From Rhodocyclaceae bacterium (GTDB lineage: Bacteria > Pseudomonadota > Gammaproteobacteria > Burkholderiales > Rhodocyclaceae): 33,564 nucleotides of DNA. The stretch covers positions 1 to 33,564 of the forward strand of contig JARRBR010000020.1 in NCBI GenBank assembly GCA_029982755.1, in the 5' to 3' direction. A program made the translations under genes and the position numbers. Shown in pieces: positions 9,874 through 17,433 of the stretch; the stretch's first letter is position 1, and every line of letters starts with the position of its first letter. A model generated the notes under the pieces. That model saw nothing but the letters and a program-made list of their open reading frames with translations, did no database searches and had not been told where the DNA came from.

Positions 9874-10701
9874 TCAGATCTCGAGGTTGTCGATCAGCCG
9901 GGTGCGGCCGAGCCGGGCGGCGGCCAGCACCACCAGCGGGTCGTCCATGTGCACCGGCGGCTGAAGGTCGGCGCGGCGGCGCACCGCGATGTAGTCGGGC
10001 TCCCAGCCGGCGGCGGCGAGTTCGGCCATGGCGTCGGTCTCGAGCTTGAGAAGGTCGTGGTCGCCGGCGCGCACCGCATCGCGGATGCGGCTGAGCAGGC
10101 GGTAGAGCAGGGGCGCGCGGGCGCGTTCGTCGGCGCTCAGGTAGCCGTTGCGCGAGGACAGCGCCAGTCCGTCTTCGGCGCGCACCGTCTCGCCCGGCAG
10201 CACCTCGACGGGCATCGCCATCTCGCGCACCATGTTCGACAGCACCATCAGCTGCTGGTAGTCCTTCTTGCCGAACAGCGCGATGTCGGGCTGCACGATG
10301 TTGAGCAGCTTCATGACCACCGTGGCCACGCCGCGGAAATGGCCGGGGCGGAACTCGCCCTCGAGGATCGACACCTGGGCCGGCGCCGGATCGACGTGGT
10401 AGCGCTGCGGCTGCGGATACATGACCGTCTCGTCTGGGGCGAACACGTGCGCCACGCCGGCTGCCTCCAGTTTCTCGCAGTCGGCAGCGAAGGTGCGCGG
10501 GTAGCGGTCGAAGTCCTCGCCGGCGCCGAACTGCAGGCGGTTGACGAAGATGCTGGCGATGACGCAATCGGCGTGCGCGCCGGCCTCGCGCATCAGCGTG
10601 ATGTGGCCCTCGTGGAGATTGCCCATGGTGGGCACGAAGGCGACCTTGCCGGCGCGCGCGCGCGCGGCGCGCAGGCTGTCGATGGTGTCGTGGATCTGCA
10701 T
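9874..10701 (-). CDS. panC: Pantothenate synthetase (pantoate-beta-alanine ligase)
   Basis: This enzyme ligates pantoate to beta-alanine with ATP, giving pantothenate for coenzyme A synthesis. It has 275 residues from the ATG at 10701 ([18 protein letters not shown]). The 589-residue ORF in the track only adds upstream out-of-frame panB sequence. The nucleotidyltransferase fold carries the HxGH signature ([12 protein letters not shown], about residues 27-38) and the KMSKS-like [11 protein letters not shown]. The family block IFVNxxQF reads IFVNRLQF, as I recall for other betaproteobacteria. The C-terminal dimerisation domain ends [14 protein letters not shown]. It lies 80 nt downstream of panB, separated by a small hairpin. 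No panD, which would make beta-alanine, is present in the window. Confidence 0.96.
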   Translation of the reverse strand: MQIHDTIDSLRAARARAGKVAFVPTMGNLHEGHITLMREAGAHADCVIASIFVNRLQFGAGEDFDRYPRTFAADCEKLEAAGVAHVFAPDETVMYPQPQRYHVDPAPAQVSILEGEFRPGHFRGVATVVMKLLNIVQPDIALFGKKDYQQLMVLSNMVREMAMPVEVLPGETVRAEDGLALSSRNGYLSADERARAPLLYRLLSRIRDAVRAGDHDLLKLETDAMAELAAAGWEPDYIAVRRRADLQPPVHMDDPLVVLAAARLGRTRLIDNLEI

Positions 10702-10749
10702 GGTGGCGGATGTCGTCCGGGAGAATACGGTCCGGGGGAAGGGGCCCCG

Positions 10750-10773
10750 GCCCCTGCGCGGTCGGGCAGGGGC
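10750..10773. other. Intercistronic hairpin between panB and panC
   Basis: An 8-bp perfect inverted repeat, GCCCCTGC and GCAGGGGC, is separated by eight bases in the 80-nt panB-panC spacer. There is no T-tract, so it is unlikely to be a complete terminator. It could stabilise the upstream message or reduce read-through into panC. This rests on base pairing seen by eye only. Confidence 0.3.
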
Positions 10774-10781
10774 GGCAGGGA

Positions 10782-11597
10782 TCAGTAGCAGTGCTCGGGC
10801 GCGGGGAAGCTGCCGTCCTTGACCGCGGCGACGTAGCGCGCCACGGCGTCCTCGATGTTCGCGGCGCCGTCCATGAAGTTGCGCACGAAGCGGGCGGTCT
10901 TGCCGGGGAAGATGCCGAGCATGTCGTGCAGCACCAGTACCTGGCCGTCGCAGCCCGCGCCGGCGCCGATGCCGATGGTGGCCATGCTCTGCAGGCTGGC
11001 GGTGATCTCGGCAGCGAGGGCGGCGGGCACCATCTCCATGACCATCAGTGCGGCGCCGGCCTGCTCCAGCGCATGGGCGTCGGCCTTCAGCCGAGCGGCG
11101 CCTTCCTCGCTGCGGCCCTGCACGCGGTAGCCGCCGAGCTGATGCACCGCCTGCGGCGTGAGACCGATGTGCGCACACACTGGCACCCCGCGTTCGACGA
11201 GGAAACGCACGGTCTCGGCCATGAACTCGCCGCCCTCGACCTTGACCATCTGCGCGCCCGCCGCCATCAGGCGGGCGGCGTTGCGCATCGCCTGCTCCGG
11301 ACTTTCGTGGTACGTGCCGAAGGGCATGTCGGTGATGACGAACGGGCGGGCGCCGGCGCGCGCCACGCATTCGGTGTGGTAGGCCATGTGCTCGAGCGTG
11401 ACCGGCAGCGTCGACTTCTGCCCCTGCAGCACGTTGCCGAGCGAATCGCCGATGAGGATGGAATCGACGCCGGCGCGGCCGAGCAGCGCGGCGAAGCTGG
11501 CGTCGTAGGCCGTCAGCATGGCGATCCTGCGGCCCTCGGCGCGCATCTTGCCGAGCTCGAAGAGGGTGACGGGCTTCTGGTCCTGGAGATAGCTCAT
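10782..11597 (-). CDS. panB: 3-methyl-2-oxobutanoate hydroxymethyltransferase
   Basis: This enzyme transfers a hydroxymethyl group from 5,10-methylene-tetrahydrofolate to 2-oxoisovalerate, giving ketopantoate, the first step of pantothenate synthesis. It has 271 residues and is a TIM barrel that binds Mg2+. [11 protein letters not shown] carries the metal-binding Asp (D51). [12 protein letters not shown] supplies the second metal/substrate site, VKVEGGEFM the catalytic-region Glu, and [20 protein letters not shown] the conserved C-terminal block. The ATG is preceded by AGGAG at a 7-nt spacing. Its substrates link it to neighbours: 2-oxoisovalerate comes from the ilv pathway at the left end of the window, and the folate cofactor depends on folK in the same operon. 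Confidence 0.97.
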   Translation of the reverse strand: MSYLQDQKPVTLFELGKMRAEGRRIAMLTAYDASFAALLGRAGVDSILIGDSLGNVLQGQKSTLPVTLEHMAYHTECVARAGARPFVITDMPFGTYHESPEQAMRNAARLMAAGAQMVKVEGGEFMAETVRFLVERGVPVCAHIGLTPQAVHQLGGYRVQGRSEEGAARLKADAHALEQAGAALMVMEMVPAALAAEITASLQSMATIGIGAGAGCDGQVLVLHDMLGIFPGKTARFVRNFMDGAANIEDAVARYVAAVKDGSFPAPEHCY

Positions 11598-11637
11598 TCA
11601 TCGCTCCTGAAGGGAGGGCGCAGTGTTCACCAAACTG

Positions 11638-11659
11638 GTGCATTGCACAAGTGCATTGC
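11638..11659. repeat. Short direct repeat upstream of panB
   Basis: GTGCATTGC occurs twice (11638-11646 and 11651-11659), 13 bp apart. Together with the central CACAAG it makes the near-palindrome TGCAC-AA-GTGCA. It sits about 40-60 nt upstream of the panB ATG in the kinase-panB spacer. It could be a regulator site or part of a promoter, but no known motif is recognised. Confidence 0.3.
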
Positions 11660-11689
11660 CGCGAATGCGCAACGGGTTTCGGCTAGGTC

Positions 11690-12328
11690 CTACCCCGCAT
11701 AGGCGAAGAATTCGCGATAGCTGCGCATCTCGCGCAGGCGCTCAAGCAGCAGCTCGAAATCCTCGTCGCGGTCGACCGGATTGAGCTGCCTGGCATCGAC
11801 GATGAAGAGCGGCGCGGCGTCGTACTGGTAGAAGTAGCGCGTGTAGCGTTCGGCGACCTGGTGCAGGTAGGACTCGGTGATGTGGCGCTCTGCCTCGAGG
11901 CCGCGCTTGCGGATGCGCTCCATCAGCGTGTCGGGCCGGGCCTGCAGGTAGATCACCAGGTCGGGCCGCGGCAAGCCGGCCGGATGCACGCCGTCGTGGA
12001 TGCGGCGGTAGAGCGCGAGCTCGTCCTCGGACAGGTTCTGCTCGGCGAACAGGCGATCCTTGTCGAGCAGGAAATCGGACACCACCCGGCGGCCGTCGCC
12101 GATCGTGCCCAGCCCCGCGAGCTGGTCGATGCGCTGGAACAGGAAGGAGATCTGGGTCGCCATCGCCCAGCGCTCGGGCTGGTGGTAGAAGCGGCTCAGG
12201 AAGGGATTGAACTCGGCCTGCTCGAACAGGGTGTCGGCCTGCAGGCGCTCGGCCAGGCGTCTGGCGAGCGAGGTCTTGCCCGCGCCGATCGGGCCTTCCA
12301 CGACGATGTAATGTGCCTTGTCCAGCAT
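11690..12328 (-). CDS. Deoxynucleoside kinase family protein
   Basis: A 212-residue P-loop kinase of the deoxynucleoside kinase family (PF01712), predicted to phosphorylate a deoxynucleoside (dA or dG are the usual bacterial substrates) for dNTP salvage. The Walker A motif GPIGAGKTS is at residues 12-20. RRVVSDFLLDKDRLFAEQNL occupies the position of the substrate and lid region. PDLVIYLQARPDTLMERIRKRG is the conserved stretch with the arginine-rich lid. The start MLDKAHYIVVEGPIGAG is an ATG. It lies between the DUF486 gene and panB, an association with folK and panB that I recall from other betaproteobacteria. Exact base specificity cannot be assigned. Confidence 0.9.
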   Translation of the reverse strand: MLDKAHYIVVEGPIGAGKTSLARRLAERLQADTLFEQAEFNPFLSRFYHQPERWAMATQISFLFQRIDQLAGLGTIGDGRRVVSDFLLDKDRLFAEQNLSEDELALYRRIHDGVHPAGLPRPDLVIYLQARPDTLMERIRKRGLEAERHITESYLHQVAERYTRYFYQYDAAPLFIVDARQLNPVDRDEDFELLLERLREMRSYREFFAYAG

Positions 12329-12358
12329 GCGTGGCCGCCCCCGGTTCGCTGCTCCGCG

Positions 12359-12742
12359 CTAGCTGCGGAAGATGAAATAGACCGCACCGAGCATACACAA
12401 GGCGGCCCACAGATAGTCAAGCTTGATCGGCTGCTTCATGTACAGTACGACAAAGGGCACGAACACCAGGAGGGTGATCACCTCCTGCATGATCTTGAGC
12501 TGGGCGAGGCTCAGCGCCGTCGCCCCGATCCGGTTCGCCGGGACCTGCAGCAGGTACTCGAACAGCGCGATGCCCCAGCTCACCAGGGCGGCCACGTACC
12601 AGGCCTTGCCCTGCATGTTCTTGAGGTGGCCGTACCACGCGAAGGTCATGAACACGTTGGAGGCGGTGAGCAGCAGCGCGGTCTGCAGCCAGACCGGGCT
12701 GGCGCCGAGCGTGGCGGTGGCGGACTGGAGCCAGGCGGGCAT
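12359..12742 (-). CDS. DUF486 / DMT-type small membrane protein
   Basis: A 127-residue inner-membrane protein of family DUF486 (PF04342), related to drug/metabolite transporters. It has four hydrophobic segments at about 15-40, 48-66, 80-103 and 107-126. Family blocks are NVFMTFAWYGHLK, SWGIALFEYLLQVPANRIG and QLKIMQEVITLLVFVPF. The function is unknown. It sits six bases after folK and has no visible Shine-Dalgarno, so translation probably depends on coupling to folK. Its place between folK and the kinase looks like an insertion into an otherwise common gene order; that is inference from memory of related genomes. Confidence 0.88.
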   Translation of the reverse strand: MPAWLQSATATLGASPVWLQTALLLTASNVFMTFAWYGHLKNMQGKAWYVAALVSWGIALFEYLLQVPANRIGATALSLAQLKIMQEVITLLVFVPFVVLYMKQPIKLDYLWAALCMLGAVYFIFRS

Positions 12743-12748
12743 GGCGGT

Positions 12749-13276
12749 TCAGCCGCGGCGATCCGCCGGGGGGGCGGACGCGATGCGCTCGATGGCCTGG
12801 CCGGCGACCGTCGGCAGCAGCTCGGCCACCCTGCCGATCCCCGGGATCGGCACGTCGGGCGCGATCTCGGCCAGCGGCAGCAGCGTGAAGGCGCGCAGGT
12901 GCATGCGCGGATGCGGCACCTGCAGGCCGGGCTCGTCGATGACCTCCTCGCCGTACAACAGCAGATCGAGGTCCATCGTGCGCGGGGCCATGTGGAAGGC
13001 GCGGGTGCGCCCGCCCTCGTGCTCGATGGCGAGCAGCGCCTCGAGCAGGGCGCGAGCGCCGAGCGTGGTGTCGAGCGCGATCACCGCGTTGATGTAGTCG
13101 GGCTGTCCTTCGACCCCGATCGGTGCGGTCCGGTAGAGCGCGGACTGCGCTGTCACCCGGGTGCCGGGCAGGGCGTCGAGGCGCTCCAGCGCGAGCGCGA
13201 AGGCGGCGGCGGGGTCGCCGAGGTTGGCGCCGAAGGCGACGAAGGCGCGCACGGCGGCACTCCGGGAGGCGTTCAT
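12749..13276 (-). CDS. folK: 2-amino-4-hydroxy-6-hydroxymethyldihydropteridine pyrophosphokinase
   Basis: HPPK transfers pyrophosphate from ATP to 6-hydroxymethyl-dihydropterin, a step of folate synthesis. It has 175 residues from the ATG at 13276. FVAFGANLGDP is the N-terminal block, LYRTAPIG and DYINAVI contribute to the pterin site, and HMAPRTMDLDLLLYG is the HPPK signature with the Mg2+-binding DLD. VPHPRMHLRAFTLLPLAEIAPD is the conserved C-terminal block. The ATG has no Shine-Dalgarno. A GTG eight codons downstream (13252) is preceded by CGGAG at a 7-nt spacing and gives the more usual N-terminus VRAFVAFGANLG, so it may be the true start. It lies 20 nt after pcnB. Confidence 0.95.
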   Translation of the reverse strand: MNASRSAAVRAFVAFGANLGDPAAAFALALERLDALPGTRVTAQSALYRTAPIGVEGQPDYINAVIALDTTLGARALLEALLAIEHEGGRTRAFHMAPRTMDLDLLLYGEEVIDEPGLQVPHPRMHLRAFTLLPLAEIAPDVPIPGIGRVAELLPTVAGQAIERIASAPPADRRG

Positions 13277-13296
13277 GGGGCGGGAGGCGGGGTGTC

Positions 13297-14676
13297 TCAG
13301 GCGTCGCCCGCGGCCGTGGCCGGCGCGTCGGCGGCCATCTCGCCCGCTGCGCCGGCAGGCTTGCGCTTGCGCCGGCGGCGCTTCTTGGCGGCCGGGGCGG
13401 CCTCGGCGGGGGCCTGGCGGATCAGTGCCTCGCGCTCGTCGTGGCCGGCGTGGGCGAAGCGGTCCCACCAGTCGACGATCTCCATCGGGATCTCGCCGGC
13501 CTGCGCGCGCAGGCGCAGGAAGTCCCAGCCGGCGCGGTAGCGCGGCTGCTCGATCACGCGGTAGGGGGTCTTGCCGGTACGCTTGTCGAAGCGCGGCTGC
13601 AGCGCCCAGATGTCCTTGATGTCGCCGGCGATGCGGCGCGTGATCGCGAGCTTGCCCGCCTGCGCGTCGAGCACCTCGTCCATGGCCTCGAACAGCGCCG
13701 GCTGGCTGTGCTCGCCGGCGGCCTTCTTCTGCTCCCAGGTCTTCAGCACCTCATGCCACAGCAGGGTCGAGAACAGGAAGCCGGGCGACACCGACTTGTC
13801 CTGGCGCACGCGCTCGTCGGTGTTCTCCAGCGCCAGGGTGACGAAGCGCTCGCCCATCGGCTGCTCGAGGATGACGTCGAGCAGCGGCAGCAGGCCGTGG
13901 TGCAGGCCTTCGCCACGCAGCTGCTGCAGGCACTTCAGCGAGTGACCGGAGAACAGCAGCTTGAGCATCTCGTCGAACAGCCGCGCCGCCGGCACGTTCT
14001 CGAGCAGCGGACCCATTTCGCGGATCGGCTGGCGCGCCGCCGGGTCGATGGTCAGTCCGAGCTTGGCCGCCAGCCGAACCGCGCGGAGCATGCGCACCGG
14101 GTCCTCGCGGTAGCGCGTGCGCGGATCGCCGATCATGCGCAGGGTCTTCTGCTGGATGTCGGCGACGCCGTGGTGGTAGTCGACGATGGTCTCGGTGCCG
14201 GGATCGTAGTACAGCGCATTGACCGTGAAGTCGCGCCGGGTCGCGTCCTCTTCCTGGTTGCCGAACACGTTGTCGCGCAGCACGCGGCCGTGCTCGTCGG
14301 TGTCGGCGCTCTCGGCATCCTGGCTGGCGCGGAAGGTCGAGACCTCGATGGTCTCCGGGCCGCTCATGACGTGCACGATCTTGAAGCGGCGGCCGATGAT
14401 GCGCGAGCGGCGGAAGGCGGCGCGCACTTCCTCGGGCGTGGCGCTGGTGGCGACGTCGTAGTCCTTGGGCGGCTGCCCGATCAGCAGGTCGCGCACCGCG
14501 CCGCCGACGACGAAGGCCTTGAAGCCCTTCTCCTGCAGCACCGCGCACACCTTGCGCGCGGCCGGAGACAGTTGCTCACGGCGGATGCCGTGGCGTTCGA
14601 CGGGGATGAGGGCGGGTTCGTGGCGTGCGGGGGTGGCCGGGCGCTTGAAGACCTTGCGCAGCAGCTTGCGGATCAT
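13297..14676 (-). CDS. pcnB: Polynucleotide adenylyltransferase (poly(A) polymerase I)
   Basis: PcnB adds poly(A) tails to RNA 3' ends and so promotes RNA decay. I start it at the ATG at 14676 (MIRKLLRKVFKRPATPARHE, 459 residues); the longer ORF begins at a TTG without support. The class II nucleotidyltransferase head has GGAVRDLLIG followed by DYDVAT, the metal-binding Asp pair. RRDFTVNALYY and YREDPVRMLRAVRLAAKLGL are the conserved neck blocks. The tail is Lys/Arg-rich (KKRRRRKRKP) and probably binds RNA. CCA-adding enzymes share the head, but the basic tail, the length and the neighbouring folK favour PcnB. No Shine-Dalgarno is visible. TATCAT about 35 nt upstream could be a -10 box of an internal promoter. 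Confidence 0.94.
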   Translation of the reverse strand: MIRKLLRKVFKRPATPARHEPALIPVERHGIRREQLSPAARKVCAVLQEKGFKAFVVGGAVRDLLIGQPPKDYDVATSATPEEVRAAFRRSRIIGRRFKIVHVMSGPETIEVSTFRASQDAESADTDEHGRVLRDNVFGNQEEDATRRDFTVNALYYDPGTETIVDYHHGVADIQQKTLRMIGDPRTRYREDPVRMLRAVRLAAKLGLTIDPAARQPIREMGPLLENVPAARLFDEMLKLLFSGHSLKCLQQLRGEGLHHGLLPLLDVILEQPMGERFVTLALENTDERVRQDKSVSPGFLFSTLLWHEVLKTWEQKKAAGEHSQPALFEAMDEVLDAQAGKLAITRRIAGDIKDIWALQPRFDKRTGKTPYRVIEQPRYRAGWDFLRLRAQAGEIPMEIVDWWDRFAHAGHDEREALIRQAPAEAAPAAKKRRRRKRKPAGAAGEMAADAPATAAGDA

Positions 14677-14774
14677 CGGGAAAGGAGTCGTGCGTGCATA
14701 GGGGCGCAATGATAACCGATCGCTTCGCGCGCCCGGTCATCTGCCGTTGCAGGCAGCTCCGGGCACCGTGTGGT

Positions 14775-15437
14775 TCAGCGCAGCGAGATCACCGGCCAGC
14801 CCTTGCCCTGGGCGTGGGCGCGCAGGGTGTCGTCCGGATCGACTGCGACCGGGTCGGTGACGCGGCCCATCAGCGGCAGGTCATTGTGCGAATCGCTGTA
14901 GAACCAGCTGCGCTCGAAGCTGCCCAGGTGGAGGCCGAGCGACTCCAGCCAGTTGTCGACGCGCTCGATCTTGCCCGCCTTGAAGGCCGGCATGCCGCGC
15001 GGCTTGCCGGTGAACGCACCGCCCTCCTGCGCCGGGACGGTGGCGACCAGGTGGGGGATGCCGAATTCGCGCACGATCGGGCCGGTGACGAAGGCGTTGG
15101 TCGCCGTCACCACCGCGACCAGCGCGCCGCTGTCGAGGTGCTCGCGCACCAGCGCGCGCGACTTGGCGGTGATCATCGGCCGAACCGACAGGTCCATGAA
15201 CTCTCGGTGCCAGGCGTCGAGCTGTGCGCGCGGATGGCGGGCCAGCGGCGCGAGCTGGAAGTCGAGGAATTCGAAGATGTCGAGCGTGCCGGCCTTGTAC
15301 TGTTCGTAGAACGCGAGGTTCCTCGATTCCTGCACCTCGCGGTCGAGCACGCCCTTGCCGATGAGGAACTGCGCCCAGGCGAAGTCGGAGTCGCCGGCGA
15401 GCAGGGTGTTGTCGAGGTCGAAGAGGACGAGATTCAC
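14775..15437 (-). CDS. HAD-IB family phosphatase (SerB-like), GTG start
   Basis: A 220-residue haloacid-dehalogenase superfamily hydrolase of subfamily IB. All four motifs are visible: motif I FDLDNTLL (two catalytic Asp), motif II VVTATN, motif III Lys in GKPRGMPAFKAGK, and motif IV SDSHNDLPLM. The helical cap lies between motifs I and II. The subfamily includes phosphoserine phosphatases and lipid-phosphate phosphatases, so the substrate is open. The start is GTG at 15437 with CGGAG eight bases upstream; no ATG fits, since the conserved strand begins at once (MNLVLFDLD). It follows hda by 17 nt and precedes pcnB by 98 nt. I recall HAD phosphatases beside hda in other betaproteobacteria. Confidence 0.92.
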   Translation of the reverse strand: MNLVLFDLDNTLLAGDSDFAWAQFLIGKGVLDREVQESRNLAFYEQYKAGTLDIFEFLDFQLAPLARHPRAQLDAWHREFMDLSVRPMITAKSRALVREHLDSGALVAVVTATNAFVTGPIVREFGIPHLVATVPAQEGGAFTGKPRGMPAFKAGKIERVDNWLESLGLHLGSFERSWFYSDSHNDLPLMGRVTDPVAVDPDDTLRAHAQGKGWPVISLR

Positions 15438-15454
15438 GATTGTTGCTCCGATGA

Positions 15455-16147
15455 TCAGATTTCCAGGCCCTGCTGCATCATCTCGCGCAGCAGGGGCAGA
15501 GTGATGGGGCGCTTGCGTTCCAGCGAGGCGGCGTCGAGCGCGTCGAGCACGCCGCGCAGGCTGGACAGCTCGCGACGGCCGTGGCGCAGCAGGAAGTCGA
15601 CGACCTCGTCGGCCAGGCGCAGGCCGCGGCGTTCGGCCAGGGTGGTGAGGATGGCCGCGCGCGAGGCGTCGTCCAGGGGCTGCACCTCGTAGATCAGGCT
15701 CTGGCCGATGCGGGTGCGCAGGTCCTCGCGCAGGCGCAGGGCGAGCGGCGCGGCCGGGCCGGACAGCAGCAGCGACTGGCCGTTGCTGCGGGCGCGATTG
15801 AAGGCGTTGAAGAGTGCGATCTGGGCCTCGGGCGCGAGCTGGTCGACGTCGTCGATCGCGAGCAGGGCGTCGGCGGTCTCGGGCAGGCTGTCGTCCACGT
15901 CGGCGGCGGCGAGCAGGTGCACCGGCCGGCCGGCCTCGCGCGCCATCGCGGCGGTCGCGCGCAGCAGGTGGCTGCGGCCGCTGCCGGCCCCGCCCCACAG
16001 GTAGATGTGGCGCGCCGGCAGTTGCGCCGCGGTCGCCGGGTCGGCCAGCAGCGACACGGTCGCCACCAGCTCCGCGTTGCTGCCGGCGACGAAGTTCTCC
16101 AGCGTGGGCGGGGCGTCGGGGCGGATGTCGAGGACGAGCTGCTTCAT
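15455..16147 (-). CDS. hda: DnaA regulatory inactivator Hda
   Basis: Hda works with the sliding clamp to trigger hydrolysis of DnaA-bound ATP, preventing re-initiation of replication. It has 230 residues and corresponds to the AAA+ part of DnaA without the DNA-binding domain. The N-terminus MKQLVLDI carries the clamp-binding QL-x-L type motif. Walker A is GGAGSGRSHLL with Arg in place of Lys, as in other Hda proteins. Walker B is ALLAIDDVDQL. Sensor regions are LLLSGPAAP and, near the C-terminus, HGRRELSSLRGVLDALD. The ATG overlaps the stop of the upstream permease gene (ATGA), so the two are likely translationally coupled. The HAD gene follows after 17 nt. Confidence 0.94.
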   Translation of the reverse strand: MKQLVLDIRPDAPPTLENFVAGSNAELVATVSLLADPATAAQLPARHIYLWGGAGSGRSHLLRATAAMAREAGRPVHLLAAADVDDSLPETADALLAIDDVDQLAPEAQIALFNAFNRARSNGQSLLLSGPAAPLALRLREDLRTRIGQSLIYEVQPLDDASRAAILTTLAERRGLRLADEVVDFLLRHGRRELSSLRGVLDALDAASLERKRPITLPLLREMMQQGLEI

Positions 16148-17247
16148 CGTGGCCCCGGGGTTTCGTCCAGTGCCGGGGGTTCCTTCCCCAGATAGACCGG
16201 GCTGGCGAGCCAGGCGCCCAGCACCTCGCGCAGGCCGACCAGCAGCGCCGCGCTCACCGGCAGGGCGACGAGCACGCCGACGAAGCCGAACAGCTGGCCG
16301 AAGGCCATCAGCGCGAAGATCACCGCGAGCGGATGCAGGCCGATGCGCTCGCCCACCAGGTAAGGGGTGAGGAGGAAGCTTTCCACCAGCTGCCCGAGGC
16401 CGTAGACGATCGCCACGCCCGCCAGCGGCGGCCAGCCCTGGCCCTGCAGCAGGGCGGCGAGGATGGCGAGGAGCAGGCCGCCGCCGAAGCCGACGTAGGG
16501 GATGAAGACCAGCAGGCCGGTCAGTACGCCCACCGGCAGCCAGAAGTTGAGCCCGGCGAACCACAGGCCCACGCTGTAGAACACCGCGAGCAGCAGCATC
16601 ACCGACAGCTGTCCGCGCAGGAATTCGGACATCACCGAGTCGATGTCGTTGAGGATGCGCATCGTGCGCGCCAGCCAGGGGCGCGGCACGATGCGTTCGA
16701 GCGCGTCGAGGATGCGCGGCCATTCCTGCAGCAGGTAGAACATCACCAGCGGGATCAGGAACAGGTTGGCGACGAAGCCGAGCAGGGCCATGCCGCCGGC
16801 CTTGAGGTGGCCGAGCACGATCGGCACGATGTCCTGCGCGTTGGTCCAGTTGTCGGCGACGAGCTGGCGGAACTGCGCGGCGTCGAGCTGCAGGTCGATG
16901 CCCAGCCGCGTCATCAGCAGCGGCGACACCTGGGCGTTGAACATCTCGACCAGGTCCGGGAACCGCCGCACCAGCAGCACGCCCTCGCGATACACCATCG
17001 GCACCAGGATCAGCGCCAGCGCGACCAGCACCAGGCCGAGCGCGACGATCACCAGCAGTACCGCCAGCGCGCGCGGCACGCGCCGCGCCACCATCCAGTT
17101 GACCGCGGGATCGCAGATGTAGGCGAACACCGCGGCGATGACGAAGGGGGTGAGGATCGGCCCCAGCAGCCAGAACAGGCCGACGATCGCCAGGCCGGCC
17201 GCGGTCCAGGCGAAGGTTTGCAGGCGATCGGCGCGGGGAGCGTTCAT
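16144..17247 (-). CDS. AI-2E / PerM family membrane permease
   Basis: A 367-residue inner-membrane protein of the AI-2E transporter (PerM/TqsA) family. It has hydrophobic segments at about 12-50, 60-85, 150-175, 205-255, 260-300 and 310-340. The family hallmarks PYVGFGGGLLLAILAALLQG and the loop ESFLLTPYLVGERIGLHPLAVIFALMAFGQLFGF are present. Members include autoinducer-2 exporters and Na+/H+ antiporters, so the substrate is unknown. It is the first gene of the minus-strand run and is divergent from purM; both neighbours are classic for betaproteobacteria. No Shine-Dalgarno is visible before the ATG (GATTTTACTTTAAATG), and the AT-rich run there may include promoter elements. Confidence 0.9.
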   Translation of the reverse strand: MNAPRADRLQTFAWTAAGLAIVGLFWLLGPILTPFVIAAVFAYICDPAVNWMVARRVPRALAVLLVIVALGLVLVALALILVPMVYREGVLLVRRFPDLVEMFNAQVSPLLMTRLGIDLQLDAAQFRQLVADNWTNAQDIVPIVLGHLKAGGMALLGFVANLFLIPLVMFYLLQEWPRILDALERIVPRPWLARTMRILNDIDSVMSEFLRGQLSVMLLLAVFYSVGLWFAGLNFWLPVGVLTGLLVFIPYVGFGGGLLLAILAALLQGQGWPPLAGVAIVYGLGQLVESFLLTPYLVGERIGLHPLAVIFALMAFGQLFGFVGVLVALPVSAALLVGLREVLGAWLASPVYLGKEPPALDETPGPR

Positions 17248-17270
17248 TTAAAGTAAAATCGCGGACTTGG

Positions 17271-17290
17271 CGCGGGGCGAAGAGCCCGCG
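17271..17290. other. Small inverted repeat in the perM/purM divergent spacer
   Basis: CGCGGG and CCCGCG form a 6-bp stem around an eight-base loop, followed by AAAA on the plus strand. It lies 24 nt from the permease start and 144 nt upstream of purM. The spacer also carries TAAAAT (17254-17259), a possible -10 box reading towards purM, although no matching -35 is seen. The element may be a leader hairpin or an operator; nothing more can be said. Confidence 0.25.
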
Positions 17291-17433
17291 AAAACCCGTA
17301 AATGTAGCCACTTGGCGTTGCGGCCTCAAGACGAGACCGTCGCCATGCGGCACCAGGCCAGTTTTTCCCACTGCCTTTTCCGAGCCTGGCCCTTGCCCAG
17401 TCCTTGCCTTTCTCCGAGCCCAGAGGAACGATC

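Noticed and set aside
9874-11643. 589-residue fusion ORF ending in PanC
   Set aside because: Only the last 275 residues are PanC; the upstream part is an out-of-frame reading of panB.
13123-14712. 529-residue plus-strand ORF opposite pcnB and folK
   Set aside because: It is a shadow of two well-supported genes on the minus strand.
15455-16147. Hda with Arg in place of the Walker A Lys
   Set aside because: E. coli Hda also has a GRSHL-type Walker A, so this is normal for the family.
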